Source of the DNA: Artemisia argyi
Lineage: Eukaryota > Streptophyta > Magnoliopsida > Asterales > Asteraceae
DNA length: 64,000 nt
Assembly: GCA_030686995.1 (NCBI GenBank)
Contig: CM060704.1
Span: 169,762,218 to 169,826,217, forward strand
Direction of reading: 5' to 3'
Shown here: positions 34,134 to 45,329 of the stretch, piece by piece
Position numbering within the stretch: the stretch's first letter is position 1
How the letters are laid out: the number at the start of each line of letters is the position of its first letter
The notes under the pieces: model-generated
What the model saw: the letters and a program-made list of their open reading frames with translations, nothing else
Told to the model about the DNA's origin: nothing
Database searches by the model: none
Program-made: the position numbers and the translations under genes

Positions 34134-34970
34134 TTACAAAGAAATCAAAGAAGGGTTTTGACACCAACTATCCCAACTAATGGAAGAATTACATCTACCG
34201 GAACACCACAAAAAAGAACGTTCAACAATATCATTAAAGATCACCGCTTTCCGAGGCTTGTGAACCGCAAAGAGATCTTGATTTCTGAAGTTCCAAATGC
34301 ACAACCATGAAACATAAAACACACCTTCTAACAAGCATTTGATATTGGATCCCATCCTAATAGACTTAAACCATGATAGCCAATCCGAGTAAGAGTCAAG
34401 AGGCGTCCAAATCACATCCCACCATCGACACACTAGCCGAGCAACATCAACCGCCAAAGAGCAGCTAAAGAAAGAGTGCGACACATCTTCGTTATAAGAG
34501 TTGCAGATCGGACATGGCAAGGATCTGACCTGAACACCCCTACGCAACAGATTCACCTTAGAAGGCAAGCGATCAAGAAACACTCTCCAAGCAAAAATAT
34601 TGACTTTAATCGGAATCTGTTTAATCCAACGCGTTGCTACATCAGCTTTAGGAAGGAAAAAATCATCTAGCAAGTTACAAACGTCTTTAACGCAAAAAAC
34701 CCCGTTCCCATTCAGATCCCAATACCAACGATCACAAGAATTGGACAGAATCACCGACCCTAGAAGCTCCAAAAGCTGCTCCAATTGATGCAATTCGACC
34801 CCTCCTCTGACAGAATAGCGAAGGGAAAGATCAACCGAAGACTGTAACTTGTCCGCCATACAAATATCCTTATTCAACTCAAGGGCATATATACGTGGAA
34901 ACCGATGGCTTAGCTGAGTATCCCCTACCCATATATCGCTCCAAAACCGAGTAAGCAAACCGTTTCCCAC
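34134..34970 (-). pseudogene. LINE zinc-binding domain (zf-RVT)
   Basis: A 278-residue frame with the tryptophan-rich pattern WYWDLNGNGVFCVKDVCNLL, then IPIKVNIFAWRVFLDRLPSK and the zinc motif CPICNSYNEDVSHSFFSC (CX2CX7HX4C). This is the C-terminal end of plant L1 ORF2. The frame itself is intact to its stop, but the upstream RT is broken. Confidence 0.88.
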
Positions 34971-35204
34971 TCGTTATTTACAATGATAAATCAAATCAAT
35001 ACCTTGAGTCTTTAGGGCATGAACCTCACGAAGGATAACATGCCACGTCGAAGACGGAAGAGAAGACCGGTTCTGAAATTGAGGACCATGTGTGACTATA
35101 ATAAAACGACACCACAAAGAATTATCTTAAGAGATAAACCGCCAAACCCATTTGAAAAGGAGAGCTCTATTAAGCGCAAAGAAACTAGAGACCCCTAACC
35201 CGCC

Positions 35205-36040
35205 TTACTGTTTAGCAGCAAGCACCTTACTCCATTTTACCCATGTGATCTTCTTATCCTTACCTTGAAAGTCGTTGAAAAAATTCCTATGAATCGATTC
35301 CATCACATTCAAGACAGCCTTAGGCACCTTGTCAAGGACATAGAATAGATGGGAGTAGATCCTAAGATCGATTTTAGTAACGTGAGATGTCCCCCAATAG
35401 ATAATGTTTTTAACTTCCATTTCGATAATTGAGATTTCAGCTTACAAATAGTCTCATCCCAAGCAGTAAGCCTCGACATATTACCACCAACCATAACACC
35501 TAAATACTTGAAAGGTGTTTTCATAATCGAGCACCCTAGTTTCATAGCCGCAGCAGAAGTAATCACATGAGGAATACCCACACCTAAAAGAGTAAAAGGT
35601 GACTCTTCTTAACGTTAATCTTCAAACCAGAAGCTAAAGAAAAGCAATGAAGTGCATGCATGATCCGATTAAGATTATCATCAGACCATTCCCCAATGAA
35701 CACAGCGTCGTCCGCGTAAAAGAGATGAGAGATCGTTACGGCATTATCAATCTTGATACCCTTAAAGATACCTGCATCAACAACTCTGGAGAACGACAAA
35801 TGAAGAGACTCCATAATGAGAATAAAAAGACAAGGGGCCAAAGGATCCCCTTGTTTCAACCCACAGTGGAACTGAAATTCAGTCATCGGACTTCCATTAA
35901 CGAGAATAGAAGCCATGCTCAAAGTTAAGCTTCCCTTAATCCATGAACACCCCCATCATCCAAATAGTCCCACCAAATAGAATCATAAGCTTTCGCAAAA
36001 TCAACTTTAAATACCATAGCCTGATGTTTATGATGTTCAC
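35205..36040 (-). pseudogene. LINE reverse transcriptase (palm motifs, broken)
   Basis: Motif A is recognisable as FKVDFAKAYDS near 36010. A damaged stretch and frameshifts follow, then the frame at 35922 with GLKQGDPLAPCLFILIMESL and the catalytic YADD box. FKYLGVMVGG, KLKSQLSKWKLKTLS and GGHLTLLKSIL follow in overlapping frames down to 35205. At least three frame breaks are present. It belongs to the same element as the zinc-binding domain. Confidence 0.88.
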
Positions 36041-36075
36041 ACCAAACCAAGCAATGAAATTATGAAGCATCTTTG

Positions 36076-36880
36076 ATAAAAAAAAATTCTACTTTATTAG
36101 GCTAAGAAAACAATCCACTATTAGATGAAAATTTCAATTCTTTAAGAACCCAAGAAGTCTGTTGTGTTAACCACAATACTCTATGGTGTGTAGTTAACCA
36201 AAATCAACGAAATTGCTTATATGATGTAAATTTAACTTATGGCTTTTTTATACATGTAATGAAACCATGATAAAGTTATATTTAATTTTGAAAGTTTGAT
36301 CGAATCATCACCCTGTCATAGCAAACATAATTGAATATCTAAACCCTAAACCACAAACGCACCATATATCAATTAATCAAACATGGAAAGAAAGGAATTA
36401 TTTAAATGAGTAGAAATTACCAGAAGATTGACATGAATCCTTGAGAAATTTTATTGAATCCATAATAATCATCTAAATCAACATATTTATACTATCAAAC
36501 TAATAATTATATCTAATTGGAATTGAAAGCAAACTTTTCCAATTCGTCTGATTTAGGGTTATGCGGGTGCAACAGCAAAGATGAGACAAAGTTATGAATA
36601 AAAGAAGCGACTCCGTTTTTTTTTAGTTTACATTTTTGGTATATAACTATGGAATAGTAGCAGTGAGACCCATGTGTATTTTCAACTTTTGTTATACATA
36701 GGAGTACAAAAATGTTTTTCTTTAATTATTTAGGCTAATTAAGAAATAATGAGGTTTAATTATTTTTTAAAATCCAAGGAAAAAATCAAAATAAAATAAT
36801 TATTACTAAATAAGGAACGATTTGATTTTTTTTTGTTAGATGGTTCTGGGTTGGGGCCCTTAGGTCACGGTGGGGATGAT
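36076..36880. other. Non-coding region
   Basis: AT-rich flank between two retroelements; no repeat or gene that I can support. Confidence 0.4.
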
Positions 36881-39335
36881 TTTATAGAAGAGGGAAAAAC
36901 GAGTAACACCGACATCAGACAGTGTCTTCGCAAGGTTGCAGATGGGCATTTTATGGTAGCAGTGTAAGTTCTATCCTCCTCCGGGGTTGCTCCATATTGT
37001 GATGATACCATTAAAGCCTTGGAGACTAAGCATCCTTACAAGCAACCCCCATCCAGGCCGAGCAACACATTTTCTGAACCTCCCCTTGTAGCGGAAGTTA
37101 ATAGTGTCTTTGGTTGTATCAAATCATTCCCTAAAGGTACTTCATGCGGAAGAGATGGTTTGAGGGCTCAACATATTTTAGATGCTTTATGTGGAGAGGG
37201 TTCTGCTACCTCCGTAGATCTCTTAAAGGCAATCACTTCAGTCGTTAATTTATGGTTAGCGGGAAGGTGTCCACCTGTTTTAGTGGAGTTTGTTGCATCT
37301 GCTCCTCTCACGCCACTCCTTAAACCAGATAACGGGTTTCGGCCTATTGCAGTAGGCACTATATGGCGACGTTTGGTTACCAAGGTTGCTATGAAAGGTG
37401 TGGGTAAAGAAATGGCCAAGTACCTCAGTGATTTTCAGTCTGGGGTCGGAGTGTCGGGTGGTGCTGAGGCTGTTTTACATAGCGCCAATAGGGTGTTGAG
37501 TGAATATCACAGTGATGGGTATCTTGCTATGCTTACAGTGGAATTCTCGAATGCATTTAACCTTGTGGATAGATCAGCCCTACTCCATGAGGTTAGGGTG
37601 AGGTGCCCCTCTATTTCTTTATGGGTGGATTTCTTATATGGGCAGGCAGCGAGGTTGTATATAGGAGACACACATATCTGGTCTACCACTGGGGTGCAAC
37701 AAGGTGACCCGTTGGGACCTCTTTTTTTTTGCTCTTGTATTGCACCTACTAGTACATAAGATCAAGGAAAATTGTAAGCTTCTTCTTCATGCTTGGTATC
37801 TTGACGATGGGACCGTTATTGGAGATGCAGAAGAGGTAGCCAGGGTGTTAGACATTATAAGGGCAAATGGACCAGGTTTGGGTCTTGAACTTAATATAAA
37901 AAAACAGAGATATTTTGGCCCTCGTGTAATGGTATGAAGCTTCGTGAGGGTTTATTCCCTATTGATATTCGAAGGCCATCATTGGGTGTGAAGCTTCTTG
38001 GGGGAGCGGTTAGTAGAGACACAGATTTTATTAGTGGGTTGGCTATGAGGAGAGCTGCGAATGCTGTTGATATGATGAGTCTTCTTCCAAAGTTACACGA
38101 CCCGCATAGTGAGCTCCTTTTACTTCGATCATGTATGGGTATTGCTAAACTTTTTTTTAGATTAAGGACTTGTCAACCTGTACACATGGAGGATGGGGCC
38201 TTATTCTTTGACAAAGGGTTACGTGAGTCGATCGAGAACATAGTGGTTTGTGGAGGGCCTTTTTTTTGGAGATTTACAGTGGCGACTCGCTTCTTTACCC
38301 ATTCTATTTGGTGGTTTGGGTTTGTACTCGGTAAAGGTGGTTTCCTCTTATGCTTTTGTGGCTTCGAGGGCCCAATCTTGGGTGCTACAAGACCACATCT
38401 TACGGGACAGTGGCGTATGTGGTATGGATGATGATTATGTTTGTGCTATGGATTGTCTTCATGATATGATTTCAAACTTTGATTTCAGTAGTTTCACTAA
38501 TAAGGACACCGCCCCCTCTAAACCCCAACAAACATTGGCGAGTGCTCTTTTTAGTGAAATGGTCAAGGATATGGAAGCTCACTTATACATGACTATGAGA
38601 CAGAAAGCAGTTTTTGAGTGTCTACGGGCACCACATGCTCATGATTTTCTTCTAGCTATCCCCATAGACGGGCTAGGTCAACATATGTCACCGGTGGAAT
38701 ATCGTACTATCCTTAAGTATCGCCTTATGATTCCTTTATTCCCGGTTGATGAGATATGCGCAGTTTGTCACAAGGCATGTTTGGATTCCTTTGGGGAACA
38801 TGCGGTTCATTGCAAGGAGCTCCCGGGCTTCAAGTACAGGCATGATATGGTTAGGGACGTCCTTTTTGACATATTTAGGGGTCCCGGGATCTCTGTCAAG
38901 AAAGAAGCACCTGTGAACTTTTTGACTGACCCAATAGATGGAAGATCCACACTCAGACCGGCAGACGTTTTGGGTTTTGGGTGGATTGGAGGGAAACATG
39001 CGTGTGTGGATCTAACCGGGGTTTCTCCTCTTGTGGGGTTGAGTAGCCGGGGTTTTACAGTAGGACAGGCTGCTTTGAAAGCCGCCTCGTACAAAGTGGC
39101 AAAACACGAGAAAGCGTACATTGAAAATCAGCATGTTTTTATTCATTTCGCGTTTGATACTTTTGGTTTTCTGGCACCTGAGGCAGTGGAGCTACTCAAC
39201 AGAGTTCAACATGCTATGTATAGTAATGTTGTAACACCTAGATCCACAAATGTCGTTTTTAAGAGAATTACTTTCGCAATTCAAAAAGGGCTAACGGCGC
39301 AGCTTGTTGCTCGCTTGCCTTCCACCACTATGTAA
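36881..39335 (+). pseudogene. Non-L1 reverse transcriptase with CCHC and RPAD endonuclease-like C-terminus
   Basis: A coding stretch with one in-frame TAA near 36967 and three frame breaks. Fingers/palm motifs follow in order: GTSCGRDGLRAQHIL, NGFRPIAVGTIWRRL, LTVEFSNAFNLVDR (motif A), GVQQGDPLGPL and HAWYLDDGTVIGD (motif C is YLDD). The C-terminal part has CAVCHKACLDSFGEHAVHC, a CX2CX10HX4C motif, followed by YRHDMVRD, RPADVLGFGW and CVDLTG. That order (zinc motif, RHD, PD, D) resembles the restriction-like endonuclease of R2-group non-LTR elements, not the apurinic-type nuclease or zf-RVT of L1. The family is common in Asteraceae annotations as I recall. A poly(A) tail follows at 39367, so it is a retroelement. 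This copy is defective as read. Confidence 0.82.
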
Positions 39336-39362
39336 ATTCATTTCAGTTTTATATATATAAAA

Positions 39363-39366
<4 letters not shown>

Positions 39367-39412
<46 letters not shown>
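39367..39412 (+). repeat. Poly(A) tail of the reverse transcriptase element
   Basis: An A run of about 45 bases beginning 30 bp after the stop codon, marking the 3' end of a target-primed retroelement. The following TCCCCACTTGAGG is the candidate start of a target duplication, but I could not find its partner. Confidence 0.75.
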
Positions 39413-39416
<4 letters not shown>

Positions 39417-40189
39417 CACTTGAGGTTTTATTTTATTATATAAAAGATTTGTATTATAATTACATCCACTATACAAACCAAACACCCTGCGTAATGTAAT
39501 CAAATTATAATTACATCCGGTTCCGATTAAAACGAACCAAATGGGTCCTTATTTTCTTTCTTCTTATGCATTGTAAAAGAAAAACATAGCCGCTTCGTCA
39601 CACAATCCTCCATTAATATTTAATAGTCACCGCTTCATAATTTAAACCTTCCCATAGGTATGTTTATTTACTCGATTGCATATTTTCTTTTATTTAAATA
39701 TTATTTAATAAACATCTCAATGATTTATTTGATTCAGTTGCTCTTTATAACTAGAATTGGAATCAGAAATATTGTAGTTGATAACTTGTCATGTCAAATA
39801 GCATGAAACATTATTCATGTAAAGAAACCATCGACACCAAAAAAATCATCTACTAATTTGATTATGGTATGATTTTAGTTCATATTTATTGTTGGTTATG
39901 GTTGATAACTTGTCATGCCAAATAGCATTAGTCGGTGCAACTGTATGTAAAGTAGCAATTTTTATGCATCGAAAGGTTAAAGGTTTATAATCTATATGGG
40001 TTTCTTTTGCTGCTCTTAGGTAAGTGTTAGAATGTATCATATGACTGCGAGTTAGTGGATGTATCTGTTAGAAAGTAGTAGTATTTAGATCATGTTGTAA
40101 GACTGGAGTTCAAGTGGATGTATCTTCTCGAAAAGACTATGAATTAGTGCTGCTGGAGTTGTTTTTTTTTTTTTTTTTTTTCCTTGAGT
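39413..40189. other. Non-coding flank with a partial direct duplication
   Basis: GTTGATAACTTGTCATG and the sequence after it occurs at about 39777 and 39902. AATTATAATTACATCC occurs twice near 39450 and 39505. A T run at about 40160-40180 precedes the next gene fragment. Confidence 0.4.
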
Positions 40190-41061
40190 CAATGATTAAA
40201 GAGTGCAGATGCTGCACGCCTTACAGTCTCGAAGCATTATTAGGAAGTTTATTGGATCACTTGCTACAAGATTATGGAAGTTTACAAAGAAGTATTACAT
40301 CAATCGTCAGCTGATGTGCCATCTAAAACTAATGAACTTTGTAGGGTTGCTGAAAATGGGTTGGGAGAAGTGGTGATTGATTATAGGTTCTATAATCATA
40401 CAGATTACAATGCGAGTAATTTGGACAGCAAAGACGATGAAGTATACACTTTGGTGAGTGTCTAAACACTAACTATAGTAAAATGCTTGAATGAAACGTG
40501 TATATTCTATTGGCTGAGATGTAAATTCTTTTCACAGGCTTTTGAAAACATTATAAAGCAATATGAGCTTGAGATTATCGAGCTGCAGCATACTGCAGAT
40601 GAACGTAGGTATAATTTTTTTTCTCATGTATGTTTATTGAGAATGCAGTTGTTATTCCATTTGCTGAGCTTTGTTATAATGTTTAATCGTTCTTGTGTAA
40701 TAGCATAAGATTAGCTAAATAACTGCGATGTGTTTTCTTGAATGATATCTGGTATTTTTGGGCGGAGACACGCTTACTTAAGAAAAACGCAGAAGCTCAA
40801 GCAAAGAAGCTAATGCAGAAAAGAGAATAAGTAAAGGTACTTAAAAGACAAGGAAAGAGTGGGCCAATGAAAATAATAGCTTTCATTTACACGTTGATGC
40901 TAATTGCAGTAATTATGTTGTATATTGACTTGTCTATGGTGTAGGTTGAAAGGCTAATGACGGACATTGCTACAGCCGAAGAAGAAATTACAAGATGGAA
41001 AGCAGCCACACAGCGAGAAGCCAAGGATGGGAGGGTTGTAGAACAAGAATATGTGGCGCAA
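40190..41061 (+). pseudogene. Coiled-coil protein fragment (At3g49055-like)
   Basis: Four exon-like blocks: 40190-40453 (SKTNELCRVAENGLGEV, DDEVYTL), 40538-40604 (FENIIKQYELEIIELQH), a decayed block at about 40775-40860 with an in-frame TAA, and 40945-41061 (MTDIATAEEEITRWKAATQR, VVEQEYVAQ). The first intron has GT/AG ends. The order and sequence match the C-terminal coiled coil of the plant family of uncharacterised protein At3g49055, as remembered. The N-terminal half and the last exon are missing, and the stop in the third block argues for a pseudogene. Molecular function of the family is not established. Confidence 0.65.
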
Positions 41062-41773
41062 ATAGGCTTCCATAATATTGACATACTTGGTGTGACATAA
41101 AGTGATCATCTTTGCATTATTCTTATTATTGTTTATATAGAGTAACTTTAGCTTTTTCTTAAATTAGCACACTGACCTACTTATTTTACCTTTAAATAAG
41201 AAAATAAGCACAAGCATTTTGAGTGATCCAAACGCACCGCTTATCCAGCACTTAAGTGGTTAAGGAGCAAAAAGATAAGAAAATTCCTAACACCCTCTAA
41301 TTATAGGGTTCTGACATGTACTAATCATATAACTTATTAAGAGTGCTAGGTGCAGCTCGCCATTCGCATTCGCCATTCCGATGTGTCACCTTCAACGGCG
41401 AGCCGTTGCTCGCCGCTACACCGACCCCTCTTGCCGTTCTCCGCCATTGGATGGCTTCTCGTGGGCACGACGAAGCATTTTGCTGACATCTTGTACTATT
41501 TTTTTTTTTCTTTTCCCATTTCTGTTATTGTTTTTGTCGAATAGAAATTTTTATTAGTAAGGTTTGTAAAATTTTGGTTAGTAAGGTTTTGTGTATGAAT
41601 TTGAATTTTAAAAGTTTAAAAGATCACGCTTTCTGTATGAATTTGAATTTAAAATGTATCCCGCCTTCTGTTTGAATTTTGAATTTAAAATGTATCCCGC
41701 TTTCAATAAACCCCTATTAATACCATACGATACCATTCAATTTTTCACACTTCAATATCTACATCATTTTACA
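41062..41773. other. Non-coding, upstream of PIF ORF1
   Basis: A GC-rich patch at 41350-41480 (CGCCATTCGCATTCGCCATTC) may be a decayed transposon end. AAATGTATCCCGC occurs at 41655 and 41693, just before the first ORF1 copy. Confidence 0.4.
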
Positions 41774-42013
41774 ATGACTAATCGTTGGTCAATGGAAGAA
41801 AAATACTTGCTAGCTAACGTATGGCTTGAAGTTCACGATTCTAGAGACGTTGTGAATGAACGTTCTTTTTGGAATGAAGTTACACAAAGGCTCAACAATC
41901 AGATTGATGGTGAGAACCGTAATAAAAATAGTATTACAGCTCAATGGAATAGAACCAACCTTGAATGTCGTAGATATAATGCTATTTACAAAGAGTTACA
42001 GCGTACAAATTAA
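41774..42013 (+). pseudogene. PIF/Harbinger ORF1 (Myb/trihelix-like), first copy, truncated
   Basis: MTNRWSMEEKYLLANVWLEV opens a SANT/Myb-like domain; FWNEVTQRLNN and ITAQWNRTNLECRRYNAIYK follow. ORF1 proteins of PIF/Harbinger elements bind DNA at the termini and assist the transposase. This copy stops after QRTN, and the homologous tail continues in another frame (GLNINMCGSF) to 42100. It is nearly colinear with the second copy at 42550, which marks a tandem duplication. Confidence 0.72.
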
Positions 42014-42349
42014 GGCCCTTGTCGTCTCAGCAATGAAAACCGAATTTATCATGAATGCCATGGGAGAGGGATTAAATATCAATATGTGTGGTTCGTTCTG
42101 AGAAACACGTTGCATGGGACATAGACGATGAGTAATGGTGCTTTATGTTAAGTATTTCTGTAGCGTGTTTATTTCTTTTCCGTATCGTGTTTATTTCTTT
42201 TCCGTATCGTGTTTATTTCATTTCCGTATTGGTGTAATGTTGCATAACGATGTTTTATGTATTGTTTTCCCGTATCGTGAATTTGAATTTGATGATTTGT
42301 GTGTGAATTGTGGGTGTATTTCAACATCTGAGAATGGGTATTTATAGGA

Positions 42350-42475
42350 TGATTTTTGGAATTTGAAATTTAAACGTTTATCCCGCTTTCAGTTGAATTC
42401 AAATTTTGAAATTATCCCGCTTTCATTTTGAATTCAAATTTTGAAAGTATCCCGCTCTGTTTTTGAAATTTGAAT
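42350..42475 (+). repeat. TATCCCGCTTTCA tandem units upstream of ORF1
   Basis: Three copies of a unit containing TTATCCCGCTTTCA followed by a TTGAATTCAAATTTTGAAA-like segment (42380, 42412, 42448). Two related copies precede the first ORF1 at 41655-41703. They could be promoter repeats. Confidence 0.65.
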
Positions 42476-42549
42476 TTCTAAACACCCCTTAATAAAGCAT
42501 CACATAACATACTATTTTGCACACACTTCACTTTCTAAACAATTTTACT

Positions 42550-42906
42550 ATGGCAAATCGGTGGTCTGTTGAAGAAGAATGCTTGGTGGCCGACATGTGG
42601 CTAAACGTTCACGAATTCCATAGCGAAACCGTTTTTTGGAATACTGTTACAGAAAGGTTCAACAACCTATCTGACGCTCCTTTTCGTAGCAAAAGCCAGA
42701 TAACGGGTAAGTGGGCAAGAATGAACTGTGAATGTCAAAAATTCAATGAAATTTACTTGAGCGTGCAGGATAGTGACAAGGTCAATGATCGTCTGAACAC
42801 TACATTGAACATATTCAAAGAACGCTATGGTGGGAAAGGCTTCAAATATCTTAACATGTGGTTCATTTTGAAAGGGAGCCCCATATGGAACAGATATAGG
42901 GATTAA
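42550..42906 (+). CDS. PIF/Harbinger ORF1 (Myb/trihelix-like), second copy
   Basis: The ATG at 42550 gives MANRWSVEEECLVADMWLNV, then FWNTVTERFNN, KSQITGKWARMNCECQKFNE and GGKGFKYLNMWFILKG before the stop. The N-terminal 60 residues form a SANT/trihelix-like DNA-binding domain. The protein is short (119 residues from this ATG) because the C-terminal half of usual plant relatives (about 200-300 residues) is absent, so it may be a remnant. It is followed by sequence that is inverted-repeated at 43690-43880. Confidence 0.7.
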   Translation: MANRWSVEEECLVADMWLNVHEFHSETVFWNTVTERFNNLSDAPFRSKSQITGKWARMNCECQKFNEIYLSVQDSDKVNDRLNTTLNIFKERYGGKGFKYLNMWFILKGSPIWNRYRD

Positions 42907-43019
42907 TGCCTTATGTTGTTCTGTATCGTTTTTATTTGTATTTCTGTATGGTTTGTGTTTGTATTTCCGTTTTGTCTGTATTTGTATTTTCATATCGTAT
43001 GGTTTTTTTTCCCGTATAC

Positions 43020-43225
43020 TTTGTTATTTGGATGAAATAAAATTAATATGTTGTATTATTTTGTATAATTAGTGAAATAAATTTAATTTATTTAATGAAA
43101 TGAATAAAAAATAAAGTTGTAAGTGGTGGGGCACAAATGAGTAAGTTGAGTTTTGTTGTTTGATGAAGGGGGTTAGTTGTGAAGAGGTGTTGGGGTGATG
43201 TGACACATGTGAGGCCGAAATGAGG
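43020..43225 (+). repeat. Subterminal inverted repeat, left arm
   Basis: Matches the reverse complement of 43690-43915 over about 200 bp. Landmarks are AATTTAATTTATTTAATGAA, AAAGTTGTAAGTGGTGG, GAAGAGGTGTTGGGGTGATG and AGATAAAC. It lies just after ORF1. Confidence 0.75.
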
Positions 43226-43689
43226 AGATAAACAATAGTTATATTCTTTTTTGATTCCTTTGAAAGAAGGCTCACAAGGATTTGATGTAGCTATATATAC
43301 CTGGTTTAGCCGGGGGAATTTATTGGTCAGCCACTTTCCATGTTTTGAAACTAAATCATAAATAAAGTTTTCTTGCTTGTGCAGTTAGAATTTGTTTACA
43401 TACACATGCACTCTTATCTTGGTTTTTAAAAACATTATATTAATTGATGTAATAATAAAAACAACTTAGGGCTTTTGGCCCCACGCAAGAAACAAAGTCC
43501 TCGGAACAAACTGAGCTACGCTTTTGTAGGCTTAGCAGGTGATGCAAACAAGAATTACAACAATTTCAAATGTCAAACTGCTCTTTTACTGGTCATATGT
43601 TTCCCCGAGGCAAACAATAAGTACTCTTTTACTGGTTATAGCTACAGTATAACATTGTTTGTTAGAGGGGAGAGGTGTGGTAATGAGGG
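43226..43689. other. Spacer between facing element ends
   Basis: Unique-looking sequence between the two facing subterminal repeats. A short plus frame at 43475 (ALAPRKK-type start, SYAFVGLAGDANKNYNNF) is unrecognised. TTA followed by GAGGGGAGAGGTGTGG at about 43663 is a candidate PIF terminus with its TTA target site. Confidence 0.4.
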
Positions 43690-43915
43690 TTTATCTTTTC
43701 ATTTGGGGTCCATGGGTGTCACATCACCCCAACACCTCTTCACAACTAACCTCAACTAACCCCTTCTTACTCATAACTAACCTCAACTTACTCATTCGGG
43801 GTCCACCACTTACAACTTTATTTTTTTATTCATTTCATTAAATAAATTAAATTCATTTCACAAAAATTAAAAATACCACACCAATCTAAATTTATTTCAT
43901 CAAACTAAAAAAGTT
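43690..43915 (-). repeat. Subterminal inverted repeat, right arm
   Basis: Reverse complement of 43020-43225 with small gaps. It continues into the 3' end of the transposase gene. Confidence 0.75.
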
Positions 43916-43949
43916 ACAATACGAAGAAAAAAAAATAAATGATACGAAA

Positions 43950-45329
43950 TTAATTATCCCTATTTTGTTGAAATTGTTCCCATTGTTCTTGTTGCCAAAC
44001 ATGCTCGATAAGACATCGTAGTTCTTTGTTTTGCCTCCTATGCACTGCGCAACGTTCAACCCATGACTTTTGCATATGTGGGTGCGGAGGAATATACATT
44101 TCTGCAGCTTCGGATATCGCATATTCTTGATCTTTCAAGATCATGTTATGCATTATGATGCACGAGTACATGATTCTTCGTAATTTGCCCACAGTCCATG
44201 CACGCGCCGGTTGTGCAATAATACGCCAACGCTCTTGTAAAACACCAAAAGCTCTCTCGATATCTTTTCGAGCACTCTCTTGTTTCACTTTCCATGCAGC
44301 ATTTTTTGGATTATTTGCAACCGTGAATGATTTGACGAACGCTGCCCATTCTGGATAAATTCCATCAGCTAGATAATACCCATGTTTAAATTGTCTTCCG
44401 TATACTTCAAACGGAACCACGTCGGCGACGTCGTCAATCAGGTCATTGAATAACGGCGAATTATACAAAACGGTTAGATTGTTATTCGCACCTGCAACAC
44501 CAAAAAATGCATGCCAAATCCACAAATCATACGACGCGACATCTTCAAGCATTATGGTTGGATACTTTTTATCACCTCTGTGAAACTGCCATTGCCATTC
44601 TTTCGGACAATTCTTCTATTCCCAATGCATACAATCGATGCTTCCCAACACCAAAAAATGCATGTTATTCGCACCTGCAACACCAAAAAATGCATGCCAA
44701 ATCCACAAATCATACGACGCGACAGCTTCAAGCATTATGGTTGGATACTTTTTATCACCTCTGTGAAACTGCCCTTGCCATTCTTTCGGACAATTCTTCT
44801 ATTCCCAATGCATACAATCGATGCTTCCCAACATTCCCGGTATCTTATGGACCAGGCTATGTGCGTCGTATAACTTGTGAATGTCAGTCTCGGATGGTTT
44901 TCTTAAAAACTCCTTACCATACAACTGGATTATGCACATCGTAAAAAAATCTAGACAATCACGCGCACAGTGTTCACCTATTTGTAAATACTCATCTAAC
45001 GCATCAACATGAATCCCGAAAGCCAATTGGCGTAATGCACATGTGCATTTCATTATCACACTAAAACTCATTACACCCCGACAATCAGGTCGCTGTCTAA
45101 AGAAATCAAAATGCGCGGGAAGAGGATGATTAGTTTCAATAAACAATTCAATACCTTTGACTATTTCTAAGAATAGTTTACGGCTCATACGAAAACGACG
45201 TCTAAAATTTTCTTTAGTATATTTTGGTTGTTCACCAAAATAGTCGGCCAATAAACGTGCTTCAGCAACTTCACGTTCACGAGGAATGTATCGACGCTGT
45301 TTTGAAGGTCCGGCTTCTTCGTTTTGCAA
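43950..45329 (-). pseudogene. PIF/Harbinger DDE transposase with in-frame duplication and stop
   Basis: Starts at 45329 (MQNEEAGPSKQRRYIPRERE). The helical N-terminal region (FRRRFRMSRKLFLEIVKGIE) precedes the first catalytic D in GSIDCMHWE. An in-frame TAG directly after MHWE replaces the conserved tryptophan. A 183-bp direct duplication (44481-44663 repeated from 44664) adds a second copy of this stretch without changing frame. The rest carries the second D in YYLADGIYP and the E in ARKDIERAFG, separated by exactly 35 residues, so the DDE triad is complete. The enzyme would cut and paste elements with TWA target sites. Apart from the stop and the duplication the gene looks well kept. Confidence 0.88.

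Larger units (their letters stand above)
34060..36075 (-). mobile_element. 5'-truncated L1-type LINE
   Basis: The poly(A) tail appears as a T run at 34060-34082, directly after the stop of the zinc-binding domain. The sequence extends right to about 36075, where it begins inside the RT domain. No clear target duplication was found. L1 elements are usually 5'-truncated by incomplete target-primed reverse transcription, which fits. Confidence 0.88.

Noticed and set aside
44507..44944. Plus-strand 145-residue frame with an internal duplication
   Set aside because: It is the antisense of the duplicated transposase segment; the catalytic DDE frame on the minus strand explains it.
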